In this document: in pieces, positions 1 through 11,100 of the stretch
Position numbering within the stretch: position 1 is the first letter of the stretch
Layout of the letters: each line of letters starts with the position of its first letter
Assembly (NCBI RefSeq): GCF_009727055.1
Contig: NC_052355.1
Coordinates: 8,238,990 to 8,302,989 of the forward strand
Reading direction: 5' to 3'
Origin: Benincasa hispida
Lineage: Eukaryota; Streptophyta; Magnoliopsida; Cucurbitales; Cucurbitaceae
DNA length: 64,000 bases
Notes under the pieces: model-generated
Told to the model about the DNA's origin: nothing
Database searches by the model: none
Seen by the model: the letters and a program-made list of their open reading frames with translations, nothing else
Program-made: the position numbers and the translations under genes

Positions 1-585
1 TATCAATGATCGAAAATATTAGTGGTTATCAGTGATAGACTTTCATTTGCTATTTATATTTATTATTTGTTATAATAATCAAACTTGATGATTGACTTGT
101 TGATGTTTAAGTCACTTATGAATTGATTTCAAGTCCTGCGTACGAAACCCAGCTCATAATTCTTGTGAAAAAAAAGGGGAAGAAAGAAAAATTCAAATAA
201 AGGAAAGAACAATTTTAAAAATAAGGAAAGAGAAAAAGCAAAAAACTGAAAAAAGAAAAAAAGGAGCAAAAAACTGACAAATTAGAAAAAACTAAAAAAA
301 AAAAAAAAGAAAGGGAAGAAGCAAAAAATTGAAGAAAGAAAATAAATAAAATATAAAAAAAGATAAGGGAATGAAGCAAAAAATCAAGACAAGAGAGGGG
401 CGAAATTGGAACATTAAAAAAAAATTCAAAGATTGATTAGTCAACTCATCCATATTTGCAAATATTTTAAAGATGTAATATATTTTTAAATTTTTCTCTT
501 ATTCTACTATGTTATTACACATATCCTTAATTTTTTGTTCAAATGATTCTAAGACTGATTATATCTAAGTTTTAGGTCATTGTTA
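1..585. other. AT-rich intergenic sequence with purine-rich tract
   Basis: No gene is visible. Positions about 165-420 are dominated by A and G on the + strand, with repeated GAGCAAAAAACTGA-like words and a 15-base A run. This looks like a decayed simple repeat. The remainder is ordinary AT-rich plant noncoding DNA. Confidence 0.6.
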
Positions 586-704
586 AACTACAAGAATTTT
601 TACCTGTTTCAATATTTTTTTCCCAACGCATCCATTTTTCGTTGCATGGCGTATTTATCTCGACGAGATTAACATGCACATTTTTTTTAAAAAAATTATG
701 CCAT
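586..704 (+). mobile_element. Possible 5' terminus of a CACTA element
   Basis: The word AACTACAAGAATTTTTACC at 586 resembles a CACTA terminal repeat (consensus begins CACTACAAGAAA). The following CGTTGCATGGCG and CTCGACGAG resemble subterminal repeats, and CTCGACG recurs near 3717. Together with the TNP2 transposase remnant downstream on the same strand, this could mark the left end of one CACTA copy. The first base does not match and no opposite TAGTG end was found, so the boundary is tentative. Confidence 0.25.
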
Positions 705-1318
705 AAAAATTGAAACTTTATCCTGACAAAATATGTACGGGGAAAAGTCTTTTAAAACCCCATTTTCCTTCCCCCACTTTTTTTTCCCAAATTTTTCCTT
801 TTCTTTTCTTTTCTCTTTTCTCTTTTCTCTCTTCTTCTTTTCCGTCTTCCCCCCCCCCCCCAGCTCCATGCCGACTAGCTCCCTTTGTCCTCTTTTTTCT
901 TCTCTCTCCGTCCCTCCCCTGCGATCCCTCTCCCCTTCGTCCCCCACCCTTTCGTGCCCCCCTCCCCTTCTTTTTTCTTCTATTTCCGTCCCCTCCCCTC
1001 GTGCCCTCGTCCCCCTCCCCTTCGTGCACCCTCCTTCTTTTTTTCTTCTATTTTCGTCCCTCCTCCTCTCCCTCGTCCCCCCCCCTCCCCTTCGTCCCCT
1101 ACCCTCCCCTTCGTCCATTATTTTTTCTTCTATTTTCCACCCCCTTTCTCCCCTCGTCCCCCCTCCTTTCCCTTAAGTCCTTCACCCATTTTGTTTCCCT
1201 TCCCTTCTCAACCCCCCCTTTCTCATTTCCATTTTACCTTAAGCCCTCCACCTATTCATTCAAATCTCCCCTCCTTTTCCTATTATTTTTCTTTTCTCCC
1301 TCCATTTTTTTTACATAA
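705..1318 (+). repeat. ~600-bp pyrimidine-rich tract
   Basis: Nearly every base on the + strand is C or T, with degenerate copies of a CCCCTCCCCTTCGTCCC-like unit alternating with TTTTTTCTTCTATTTTC. Several long open frames exist on both strands, but their proteins are only S/P/F/L (+) or R/G/E/K (-), which is a composition artefact. Such tracts are homopurine-homopyrimidine and could form triplex or slippage-prone DNA; that is inference. Not a gene. Confidence 0.85.
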
Positions 1319-2161
1319 ACGGCCACCGCTCCAATACCGAACGTCAATGCATGCTGTCGCACGCTACTGTCGCATGCACTGGTTGATTTTTTTCTCTTTG
1401 CTTTTTTCTAATAAATGTTATTCGTAGGTTGTGACTGTATTATTATTTTGATAAAAGGTTTTGTTTCAGATTGGAATTAGAATATTAATTTGTTTATGAA
1501 TGAAATTGTTATTCTATCTTTGGTTTGTATATGGATGGATATGATGAAGGATGAATTATTTGTATATTTTGATTTTAATTTTGTACATGAGATTCATTTG
1601 TTAATATTGAAGTTTAATCTTTCCATTTTATGGCTATAATATGCTTTAAGTTTTATGAAATTGCTAAGGATGTTTAAAGCAAAGTAACTAAATTTCACAC
1701 TTTTTACCTGCTAGTGTTAAATCATCGATTGACCCAAAAAACTTAAGTTGATAGGTAAAGGTAAATTTGATATCATATCATTTAAAAAAACTCTAGTAAA
1801 GAGTCGTTTTATTTGATTGGTTAAAAAGATTGTGAAGAAAAATGAAAACTTTTTTAAAAAAAATTATAAAATGGAAAACTTTTTTAAAAAAATTATAAAA
1901 TGGAAAACTTTTGACCCTTTAGCTTCATTTATTTAGATTTTATCACTAAGGGTTCATAATCGTAAATATTTAACCATTTTTCCTTACTCATGTTCTCGTC
2001 ACATGCTTGATGCAGACCGACCCTTCTGTAAAGTAAGAATGAACACTTGAAATGTAGTGACTTCTCTTTCGTTCTCATCATAAAGTCCAAAACTTAGAGA
2101 TAATGGAATATCTCCTTCATATAGACAAAACTTAGACATGCTTTATTCATTTGGTTCAACG
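1319..2161. other. Noncoding, probably internal to the CACTA remnant
   Basis: No coding signal. It lies between the pyrimidine tract and the transposase start and would be 5' noncoding sequence of the CACTA copy. A local tandem duplication at 1844-1912 is listed separately. Confidence 0.5.
1844..1912. repeat. 29-30-bp tandem duplication
   Basis: The unit starting GAAAACTTTTTTAAAAAA and ending TTATAAAATG occurs at 1844-1873 and 1874-1902 (one A shorter), with a partial third copy to 1912. A recent slippage-type duplication in AT-rich DNA. Confidence 0.85.
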
Positions 2162-3690
2162 ATGAATAAGGATTGGATTAAGCTTAGAGATAGATTCTCA
2201 AGAGAGTACATTGACGGAGTTGCACAATTCATGGAAGTGGCAAAGTGTCATGGAGAGGCGAAAACAAGATGCCCGTGTAAAAATTGTCAGAATTCAATGT
2301 CTTAGACATTCGATGGAGTAGAACGTCATTTATTTGCAAATGGAATATCTCCTTCATATAGTCAATGGATTTATCATGGAGAATCGATAAATTTAGCTCA
2401 ATTTCAAAGAGTCAGGACTCCTTTAGCTCCTTCATCGGATGATGGATTAAGGGAAAAACCTACTGCACACAATGATGACGATGAGTGTTTAATCTTTTAA
2501 ATGGTTTGCAAGGACCGATGAGAGAAGGGGCATATGATGAAGATAAAGAAGACTTTGGAGATGAAATGCCTGAGAACATCGAACAAATGGACATTTTTGA
2601 GGAGTTGATAGATGAAGCACGTAACCCGTTGTACCCTAGTTGTACAAAATTTTCCTCATTAAACTTCTTGATGAGATTGATGCATATTAAGTTTCTCAAT
2701 TATTAGAGCAACAAATCCTTTGATATGTTACTAGATTTTTTGAAAGACGCCTTTCTAACTGGTGCATGCATACTTAGTTATTTTTATGAAGACAAGAGGA
2801 AATTACGTAACCTAGGACTAAGATATGATTCTATTCATGCTTGCAAGTATGATTGCGTTTTATTTTGGAAAAGATATTCTAATTGTTAAAGTTGTCTAGT
2901 GTTGGCGAGTCTCAATACAAAATAAAGGATGGCAAGAATAAGAAGATCCCAAACAAAATTTTATGTCTCCATAATACCAAGGTTGAAGCGATTGTTTTCA
3001 TCAAAACACATTGCTTTTCAGATGCGATGACGATAAACGAGTTGAAACCAATAGTGTGTTGCGACATCCAGCTGATACTGAAAGGTGGAAATGTTTTGCT
3101 ACAGAGTTTCCTGAATTTGCTTCAGACCCAAGGCATGTTCGGTTAGCCTTAGCTTCCGATGGATTTAATACATTTGGGAATATGATTACTGCATATAGCA
3201 TGTGGCCTGTGATGCTTGTTCCTTACAATTTTCCACCATGGAAGTGTATGAAGGAATCTAATTTTTTCATGTCTTTACTTATACTAGGACCAAAGTCTCC
3301 TAGAAAGGAAATTAACGTCTATTTACAACCATTGAAGAGTTGAAAGAGTTATGGAAAAATGGTGTGCGCACTTACGATTGCATGAGTGGGGGGTACTTTC
3401 AGTTACGTGCATGTTTGTTGTGGACTATTAATGACTTTCTTGCGTACGGGGACATTTCAAGATGGAGTACCAAAGGCTATCAAGCATGTCCCATTTGTAA
3501 ACAAGATAGATCGTTATTTAAGATAAGAGGAAAAATCTCTTTCATGGATCATCCACGTTATCTTCCAGATAACCACAATTGGCGTAAGAGAGCAACATGA
3601 TGGTAAATTGGAGCGTAGACCTCCACCCGTTGTAATGAATGGAGATGAGATCCTAGAACAAGTCAATGCACAACTTTTCATTAATATACT
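2162..3690 (+). pseudogene. Decayed CACTA (En/Spm) TNP2-type transposase
   Basis: Translated pieces match the N-terminal half of plant TNP2 transposases in order. First comes the transposase-associated domain (ATG 2162, MNKDWIKLRDRFS..., CPCKNC zinc-type motif, in-frame TAG at 2303-2305, then VERHLFANGISPSY). Next is a linker with LYPSCTKFS and an HACKYDC motif (2485-2890). The TNP2 core follows: LRHPADTERWK, FPEFASDPRHVRLALASDGF, YNFPPWKCMK, GPKSP at 3030-3330; then ELKELWKNGV, INDFLAYGD and KGYQACPIC at 3335-3600; and LERRPPPVVMNGDEILEQV to about 3690. Frame changes occur near 2500, 2900, 3330 and 3595. In CACTA elements this protein binds and cuts the element ends in the nucleus; this copy cannot be translated as one protein. 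The C-terminal half is missing or unrecognisable. Confidence 0.9.
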
Positions 3691-3773
3691 AAAAAAAAAG
3701 CTTCGGCATAACCTATCTCGACGTTTTTAATACTTTGTCGGACATTTATTTTACGCTCCAATAATCACAAGGA

Positions 3774-4289
3774 ATGCAGCAGCAGCAACGGCCGAGTCGT
3801 AATGAAACAAGCTTGGAATCCAAGAGGAATTTTCTCGTGATTTTTGCCTGCAGCGATATGAAGCCTTTCGTAATTGCCAAAGTATGGAAGTGTAATGCTT
3901 GTGGTTCCTTTGAATACATATTGAGAAGCAAATTTAGCATCAGATTCATTGAAAAAGTAGGAAGTTGTGTTGACAAGATATTCCATGATATAGCGTTTGT
4001 TACATCTATAGCCATTGTGATTGATTTTGCATCGTAATTGGAGAGTTTCATTAGTGTGTACCGATTTGTGCCGGCAGCAGAGCCGAGTAAGAGAGTTATA
4101 TTGTACACTTTCGTGTTTGATGGAAGAGTGTTTCTCAAATCTTTTATGAACTTGCTGTACGATGAGGACGTTGAACCCGATAAACTGAAACTTGCATCGC
4201 CTGCAACAAAGCATGAACCTCCAAGAAAGAAGCCCAGAATTAGCAGTGAAAGTACTGATAATCTATTAATCTTTTTCTCACTCTTTTAA
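3774..4289 (+). pseudogene. Unrecognised frame with one stop
   Basis: A single + strand frame of about 172 codons is interrupted only by TAA at 4035-4037. It begins [11 protein letters not shown], contains two hydrophobic stretches, and ends in a charged part with [15 protein letters not shown] and a basic [12 protein letters not shown] segment that looks like a nuclear-localisation signal. The opposite strand is also open over 3765-4214, so coding direction is uncertain. I do not recognise the family. It lies just after the TNP2 remnant, so it may be the second gene of the CACTA copy or a captured host exon. Neither is shown by the sequence. Confidence 0.3.
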
Positions 4290-4372
4290 GTTTTTAGATG
4301 CCATTGAACCATCTAGACATAGGGGTAGCTCTATAGGCAGCTATGCTACAACTATTTTACCTTTTGTATATT

Positions 4373-4762
4373 ACTATTCGAGTCGAGGTGGTTACATGCG
4401 AAGTGGTATATTCTTTTCGTCTATGAATATGATGTAGGGCATAGATATGAAATATCAAGATATATTATTTGATCAAAGAGTCATGTCCTTTGCTCCATTG
4501 CAACTATTAAGAGTTAGTGGTTGCATGACGAAGCGATATATCCTTTCATATGTGGATGTGATCTAGACCATACATATGGAATATCACGATCTGACTCTAG
4601 AGATATATTTGACTTTTTTTTTTCTCATTTCAACTATTCCAGTCAAAGTGGTTAAATAATGAAATAGTGTATCTTTTAGTGTATAGATGTGATTTAGAGT
4701 AAATATGAAACATCACAAGCTAAAATTTGCATATATGTTTGAACATACAATCTCAACACTTG
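4373..4762 (+). repeat. Three degenerate 130-bp tandem units
   Basis: Units begin with ACTATT at 4373, 4503 and 4633, exactly 130 bp apart. Each carries in order a GTGGTT word, a GTATATTCTTT/GATATATCCTTT/GTGTATCTTTT word, a GATGTGAT/ATATGATG word, ATATGAAATATCA/ATATGGAATATCA/ATATGAAACATCA and a weaker AT-rich tail. Divergence is considerable, so this is an old array. It may belong to the CACTA subterminal or 3' region. Confidence 0.75.
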
Positions 4763-5102
4763 CTCATTAAATTTTCTTAAATTCATATTTTATCTCTCAC
4801 TTCAAATATTTAGAGCTATTCGAGTAAAAGAGTATTCTATTAATTAGAATCTTTTTAAACCTTTTCTTCTGTGTACTAAAATAGAACTATCAACTTCATG
4901 TACATGTTATGGTCTAATTAAATGAGGACAACTATTTTCAATGGTTTGTGGTTTTATGAATAAAAAAAAAAAAAGAAAAAAAAAAGTCAAATGAACTTGA
5001 ATCCAAAGTAGACAATATCATATCATTACCAAAATATTTGAAAAGTCACCAACTTTAATGGTGTCTAGACAATAGCTAAAAGTAAATTGTCTATATTATA
5101 TC
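4763..5102. other. AT-rich noncoding, nothing recognised
   Basis: No gene or motif is seen except an A-rich stretch near 4962-4986. Positions 5098-5102 (ATATC) are the left target-site duplication of the solo LTR that follows. Confidence 0.6.
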
Positions 5103-7070
5103 TGAAGGAACCATTGAAGGTCCTTGAGTAAAAGCATGGGATCAGACCAAATATCCAAAATTTACAGAACATAAATTTTACAGCAAAAACATACAGATTA
5201 TGCATTTAAAAGATAATTGTAGCATGCTTAAAAGGAGAGATTACAGACAAGAAAAATGATTGAAGAAACCTTACTCTTGAGGAACTCTTCTTCACGAGAT
5301 TCCTTCTCTGAATCTTGTCACGAACAATCTGGAACCCTCAATCTTCAATAAGGATACCACCACGAAATTTACCTCTGTATTCTCTAGGTGAGAATCTAAG
5401 AGTTTTGTGGGCTCTGGCTACTTTGAAAGAGAGGGATTTTGAGAGAGATGAGAAAAAGAGATGAGATACAAATTATCTTCTGAACGTTTCTATGTATATC
5501 TTCTTGTGAAAAACCACACCACGAAGAAGAACAACTTCCCCCACTACCACGTTTTAGAGAGAAAATAGGGGGAGAGTAACTTCCTCCCAAGATGATTTTT
5601 AAAATAAAATAAAATAAAATAAATTATTTTCATAAATTAATTTAATATATATATTTATATGATAACTACCTTATCATATAATATATATTAAACTATATAT
5701 TATATCAAATATGACACATAACCTATAGTTTCTATATTGTATCAAATACAATATAACCTATAGTTTCTATTCTCTCACCAATGACATTTAATATAAATCC
5801 CATTTATATGAAATTTAATTATGTTAATCAAATTCATATAATTAATATTTGAATCATATTCAAATATTTATTTCCTCTCAAATAAACTTTATATTATAAT
5901 GTATTAAAATACATTATAGTAATTATATCATATATTATTAGATTAAATTAATTATATCACATATAATTAATTACCTCAATTAATTTGAATAATTCAAATT
6001 AATCCAAAAATTGATTCTCATTAATTCCCGTTGAGCTATAGAGGGGATCTCATGGACCTGTAGCTTGAAGCCTCAACGGTACGTGAATAATTAATTAAAC
6101 TTCTTTAATTATTCACCATCCGTTAACTATCAGACACTCCACTAAAGACCGACACCTGCACTCTTTGTACTACAGATTTATTTCTGTGTCCATTGGATAT
6201 AATTAGTCAACAGTACGATGACCCTTCACAAATTGCTCGTAAGTACGATTGGACCAAAATTACTGTTTTTCCCTTATAGTTACATTTAACTCCTTAAGTA
6301 CCATCGATCCCTCTAATGAACAATAAATCATAGTCCAACTATGACCAAACCTCTCTCAGGCCAGGAGAGGGTGTGACACCACATTGTTTAAGCCTTGAAA
6401 TCAGCTCTTAAGGGAGCAATTTATCTACTTGCCCCGATATTAGGGAAGGAGTGAATTTCTTCTTTTGTAGCTGTGTTTCTAGCTCCCAATCAGACGAATC
6501 CTCAAAATAGTAGACTTGTTGAGTCGGTGATCTAGTCACTCTCACCCATAAAAATCAAAAGATCGCCTTCATAGGTAGGAGTTCTCAACTCACTCAGGAT
6601 TCAGGTCATGTTACCTATGGTCATCCTAGTGAAATGAAAGTCTCTATTATGAATGACGTTATATAATGAGACTAGTCATTTTGTGGTCCAATCTTATACA
6701 AACTCCTTTGTATAGAATATTCCCGCTCACATGTCTCCACATGAATGATTAGGATCAGATCATTTGTAGCACTTTACAACAATTGTAACATTTACAAAGC
6801 GGACCATACTATAGTGTCACAAGGATAAGGTATCCAACCTTATCTATCTACTACAGACCATTTAGGTTATCGCTTAAACATGATCCACCTATATGTCTCT
6901 ACATACATGCTTAAGCTACAATATAACCTTAAATGTTAGTTTATTGGTTTGTGGTTAATGCAACTAATTTTGAAATAAAACATCACATATTTTATTACAT
7001 AAATAAAATGTTTGTACAATACAATTACAAACTATAGAATCCTATGAGATTTAGGGTATCAACCCCAACA
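5103..7070 (-). repeat. Solo LTR of a copia element (family G), TSD ATATC
   Basis: The segment begins TGAAGGAACC and ends ACCCCAACA, and is flanked by the identical 5-bp ATATC at 5098-5102 and 7071-7075. It is similar over long stretches to the LTRs of element G (for example the part around 6020-6900 to 15110-16000), which fixes the family and the - strand orientation. Length is 1968 bp, close to the ~1940 bp of the G LTR. No internal domain lies beside it, as expected after LTR-LTR recombination. An (AAAAT)n run sits at about 5601-5625. Confidence 0.9.
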
Positions 7071-7075
7071 ATATC

Positions 7076-8282
7076 AAGAATAATTAGTATAGAAATATGA
7101 AATAACTGAATCAAACCTGTGCTAGAATTGTAAATTACATAAATCGAAAATACAATTTAAAGAAAGGTAACTAAACCCCAGGCATTACTACAACTTTCCA
7201 CAATCTAACCAACTTCCTCTTTTAAGGATAGTTGAGTCTTAACATCCTAGACCTTTCAATAATAGTGAATTAATATGGTGCAAGCACATGCATCAAATTA
7301 TAATATAGTAAAACGACTTTGAGAGACTGAATATCATCTTTAGGAGACCAAATTCACAAATTTAGTGTAGTTATTGAAAAATCATGTTGATTTTATTTAA
7401 GGATTTGAACTTAGATGATGTGATTTTTCAAAATTTAAAGAAAACAAAAGTAAAACAAAGATTGAAAGCAAGAAACATAGGAGTTCAAGGGTGTTGATTC
7501 TATGGACTGTCGTGTCAAATGATATGTATGTAAAACAAAGATTGAAATCCAAGAAACTTATTTACTTCATTAAGTTATGCAAGGTTTTATGGACTATTTT
7601 GTCAATGACATGTATAAGTCTAGAAACTTTTTTTTCTAGATTATTTTGTTTCAAAAGCAATATTTTCTCATGCAAACTTAATTGATTTCTAATTTCTTGA
7701 AGCCAATTAAGAAGCTTGACATTAGGAATAGCTATGATCAATTTTTATTATTAATTTAACTATTCGTATGATAGATTAACAATGATCCAATATTATAACT
7801 CATGGCTATAAAAGAAGTAACTTTTCTCAAAAATAAAATTTGAATTAGTTTTTGATAAAATTTAGTTCAAGTACTCAATTTTAGTTAAAATTTACATACA
7901 TAAGATACTTCATAGCACAATAAATACTAATAACTTTCATTCATAATCTATTCTATTTAATAATTTCATCGAATAAAGTTGTCGTCTAAACGATACATGC
8001 TAGATAAAGTAGTGAATGTACCAACAACATAAGTTAGCCCTCAAAATATAAAATTTAGCCCTCAAAATACAAAATTCACCAAGTGTTCAAGATTATATTA
8101 TCATGTAGTTGAGCTTTCATTGTTGGTTCTTTTTTCCTCCGGTAAGGCATCATCTCATTCACCTACATAAATTTATATTATATTTTATATATTATAATTA
8201 CGTAGAAACCAACAATAGTGAATATTAAGCAAACATAGAAAATGTTTAATAGATATAGATAAATAAGCAAAAATAACATACC
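7076..8282. other. AT-rich noncoding stretch
   Basis: No coding similarity is recognised on either strand. Short open frames such as 7491-7685 have low-complexity composition and no family resemblance. Confidence 0.6.
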
Positions 8283-8519
8283 AATGGTCACTTTATCAGA
8301 TGACCATGCTATTGCACTCCCCAAAGCTTCTTCAATACACATCATTTTTGATGTAGGCCTCCATAAATATGCATTGGGTTTGTTTGATACATAAAACCAT
8401 ACTCTAACTGCATGTGGACCAATAGGAATATGATGAACAAGAGAAGTTGGATTACTAGAAGACTATTGTCCTTCTACAACAATCTCTCCCGAGTCGTACC
8501 AATCTAATAGCTTGCACTT
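8283..8519 (-). pseudogene. DUF8039-like fragment of a CACTA-associated protein
   Basis: On the - strand, a 79-codon frame reads KCKLLDWYDSGEIVVEG at 8519, then a TAG, then VHHIPIGPHAVRVW, NAYLWRPTSKM and CIEEALGSAIAW to about 8283. This pattern (charged start, G-x-VVA/VEG, HxVPxGPxxVRV, PNAxLWRP, I(E/D)xAxGxxIAW) is that of the DUF8039-type domain often found in plant En/Spm-associated proteins. The assignment is from recalled family pattern. One in-frame stop is present and no flanking parts of the gene are visible. It is on the opposite strand to the TNP2 remnant, so probably from another CACTA copy. Confidence 0.6.
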
Positions 8520-10134
8520 AATTTGACTATTCTTATTGATAATCTATCAAAAGGGAAATATGAGATATTATTATTAGATAATAATTTGTACCATATTACA
8601 AATAAATTTACCGATGGAGAAGATATTGGAAAAGTTGGAGGAATGTTTGTTGGCTTAGGTATGCTTGCAGTAATATTTATGAAAGTTCCTCACTTGGTTC
8701 AACATATGATAATTTCATAGGAAATAAAAGAGGAGTTAACTGAATAAAAAAAATACATGTAAGTTATTTAACGAAAAAAGATTACCTGTTTCTGTGATGT
8801 CTTTAATTTATTATTTATTTCTTTAGTCTTGATTTACTTCTATCTTGCAACTACTTTAACCTAGGTATATATATGAAATGTTCAACCTCAATGTATAGGC
8901 TAAGAGGATATTCTCTCCCTCAATATGTTTGTCTCTTCCACTTCTCTCTACTTCATCACAGAAAGAACTTCACAATCTTTAGAATGTAACCTTCTAAGAG
9001 CCAACATGCTTGCTCAAATGGTTAGGCATGTATACCTCACCTTATGGGTTATAGATTAGAAATCCCACCTCCTTATTTGTGATATAATATTCCTCAAGAA
9101 AATAAAATGAAGAAGAAAAAGTAGAAGAAAAAACAAGATGGCTAGAGCAATCCATATGAGAGAGACGTCGCCTCTCATCTTAAATGCTTCCTTTGAATGA
9201 AAAACAAATGGGAAGAAAGCTCATATGTCCCCAAATCACATCAGATCTACCTTCTAAAATGCAAGCTAAGAGACAGGAAGACCCCACCAAAGTAAATGAA
9301 ACATGGCTAGGTTGAGAATTAGGTTTTTAGTGGTTCACAAAAGTGTTATCTCAACCTTATTCTATCCCATGTTTATATATACTATCCCCAACCAAAGCTT
9401 GGTTCCCTAGACCATCAAACTACAAGAGCAAATGCTACAACCATTTTGTGAAGAAGGTCACCCTCAAAGGCTGACTTTAGTCATTAATTACCAATCTCAA
9501 ATCCGATCTCCTCACACAATCTAGAAACTAACACCCACTTAACGAAATGAAGAACCATCGTCACTCTCCCCTTCCAATAATATGGATAGGGTAACTTGTC
9601 AACAAAGGTCCAGATACTTCCATTCAGACAAATATAACTAAAGCCAAATAAGATTTGGAACACTTGGAACTAAGATTGATGGATTCCGATGTTAATGTCT
9701 TTAGACTTTCAATAAGACTATATGCAATCTAAAGTGGCCACCTACTTATGCTAAAATTCTATCGAGTTTACTAACAACTAAATGCTGTAGGGTCGCTTGT
9801 CCTGAGATTGTCAAGATAGGAGAAAGTTAGTGCACATACTCATATCTACATCTATATAATATTCACTCAAATTCACAAGAAGGGTACACTATAACCTCCA
9901 AGTAACCGTCTAATGAATTAAAAGAACAGCATATCAAATTCTCAAACCAGAAGTTACATGATCTAAAAAATGCCTTCTCATTCTTCTTTTTACATGCTCT
10001 AAACTAAAATCATAATGCAAAACCCACTTGAAATATTAGATTCGAAACTCAAATCAGAAAATGTCAATATTGTTGTTAACAACCAACCGAATGAACAATA
10101 CAAAGACGTGAAAACGAAATTCATATTTCACTCT
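8520..10134. other. Noncoding; one SINE-like piece, otherwise nothing recognised
   Basis: No gene is recognised. A short + strand frame (8523-8720) has no family resemblance. A tRNA-like SINE fragment at about 9007-9115 is listed separately. The last part, 9900-10134, is probably decayed copia sequence leading into the RT remnant. Confidence 0.5.
9007..9115 (+). repeat. Possible tRNA-derived SINE fragment
   Basis: The stretch GCTTGCTCAAATGGTTAGG resembles an internal Pol III A box, and about 30 bp later GGGTTATAGATTAGAAATCC resembles a decayed B box followed by CCACCTCC. That order and spacing match tRNA-related plant SINE heads. An A-rich tail (AAGAAAATAAAATGAAGAAG) follows. No TSD was identified. 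Confidence 0.4.
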
Positions 10135-11100
10135 ATGCTATTATCAGGAACTACCATAAAAGATTTGAAACAGGTCAAAGATCTTTTGAAATGAGAGGTT
10201 GAAATGAAATATATGGGAAATGCAAACAGAATACTTGGTATAGATATTAAAAGAGATAGAACAACAAAAAAACTATGCATAGATCAAACCCAATATTGTG
10301 AGAAATTAATAAAAAGATATCATATGATAGAAGCAAAAGCAATTAGCACACCTATAATACATCATTTCAAACTATCATTAGAAAATTCACCCAAAGAAAC
10401 AGATGTTGAGCATTTAAGGCTAATGTCTACAATTCCCTACTCCCAAGTTGTAGGAAGTCTTATGTATGTAATGATTTCTACAAGGCCGGACATAACATAT
10501 GCAACTAGTTTGGTCAGTAGGTACATGGCCAACCCAGGAAAAAGGTATTGGGAGGTTACCAAGTGGATTATGAGATATCTAAAGGGCATTGTGAGTGCTA
10601 GACTACTATTCCAACAAACTTTTGACACAGAAATAAAATTGTTTGGCTATGTCGACTCAGACTATGCAGGAGACCTCAACAAAAGAAGGTCTCTATCTGG
10701 TTATATCTTCTTATATTGAAGTTGTATTCAAAGTTGGAAGGCTTCACTGCAATCAGTGGTAGCCCTTACCACTGAGGCATAATTTATTGCCCTATCATAA
10801 GTAGACATTTGCCTTAAAAGTTTACTACAAGATTTCAGTATACAACAAAATACAGTAAAGATATATTGTGATAATCAAAGCATCATACATCTATCTAAAC
10901 ATCCTCAATATCACAATCGAACAAAACATATAGATGTAAAATATCACTTCATATGTGAACAGATTGAAGAAAGGAAGATTGAAGTTGTGAAAATACATAC
11001 CTCAAATAACGCTTCTGACATGCTGACCAAAGCAGTGACCCAGTTCATACTCCAAAATTTTTTGGATATCATTGAATTTGAGCTACAAGACAAAGGATGA
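10135..11100 (+). pseudogene. Copia RT C-terminus and RNase H remnant
   Basis: One largely continuous + strand frame covers the end of copia reverse transcriptase and the RNase H domain. It reads IKDLKQVKDLLK, TGA at about 10195, then EMKYMGNANRILGIDIKRDR, QVVGSLMYVMISTRPDI and YMANPGKRYWEVTKWIMRYL. RNase H motifs follow: GYVDSDYAGDLNKRRSLSGY at about 10640, then stops at 10717-10719 and in the TTEA*FIALS region. IYCDNQSIIHLS, RTKHIDVKYHFI and ASDMLTKAV come next, ending at TGA 11098-11100. Upstream gag, protease, integrase and the YVDD part of RT are absent. The degree of preservation from 10204 to 10716 (171 codons open) suggests a moderately recent insertion. Inactive. Confidence 0.92.

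Noticed and set aside
696..1427. Five long overlapping open frames of 103-202 codons on both strands
   Set aside because: They are products of the C/T-only sequence; the translations are low-complexity S/P/F/L or R/G/E/K and overlap in every frame.
5787..6000. AT-rich repeats as a matrix attachment region or origin
   Set aside because: The AT-rich stretch is part of the solo LTR and has no independent signal.
9007..9115. Functional tRNA gene
   Set aside because: Only box-like words are present and no cloverleaf could be drawn; kept only as a possible SINE fragment.
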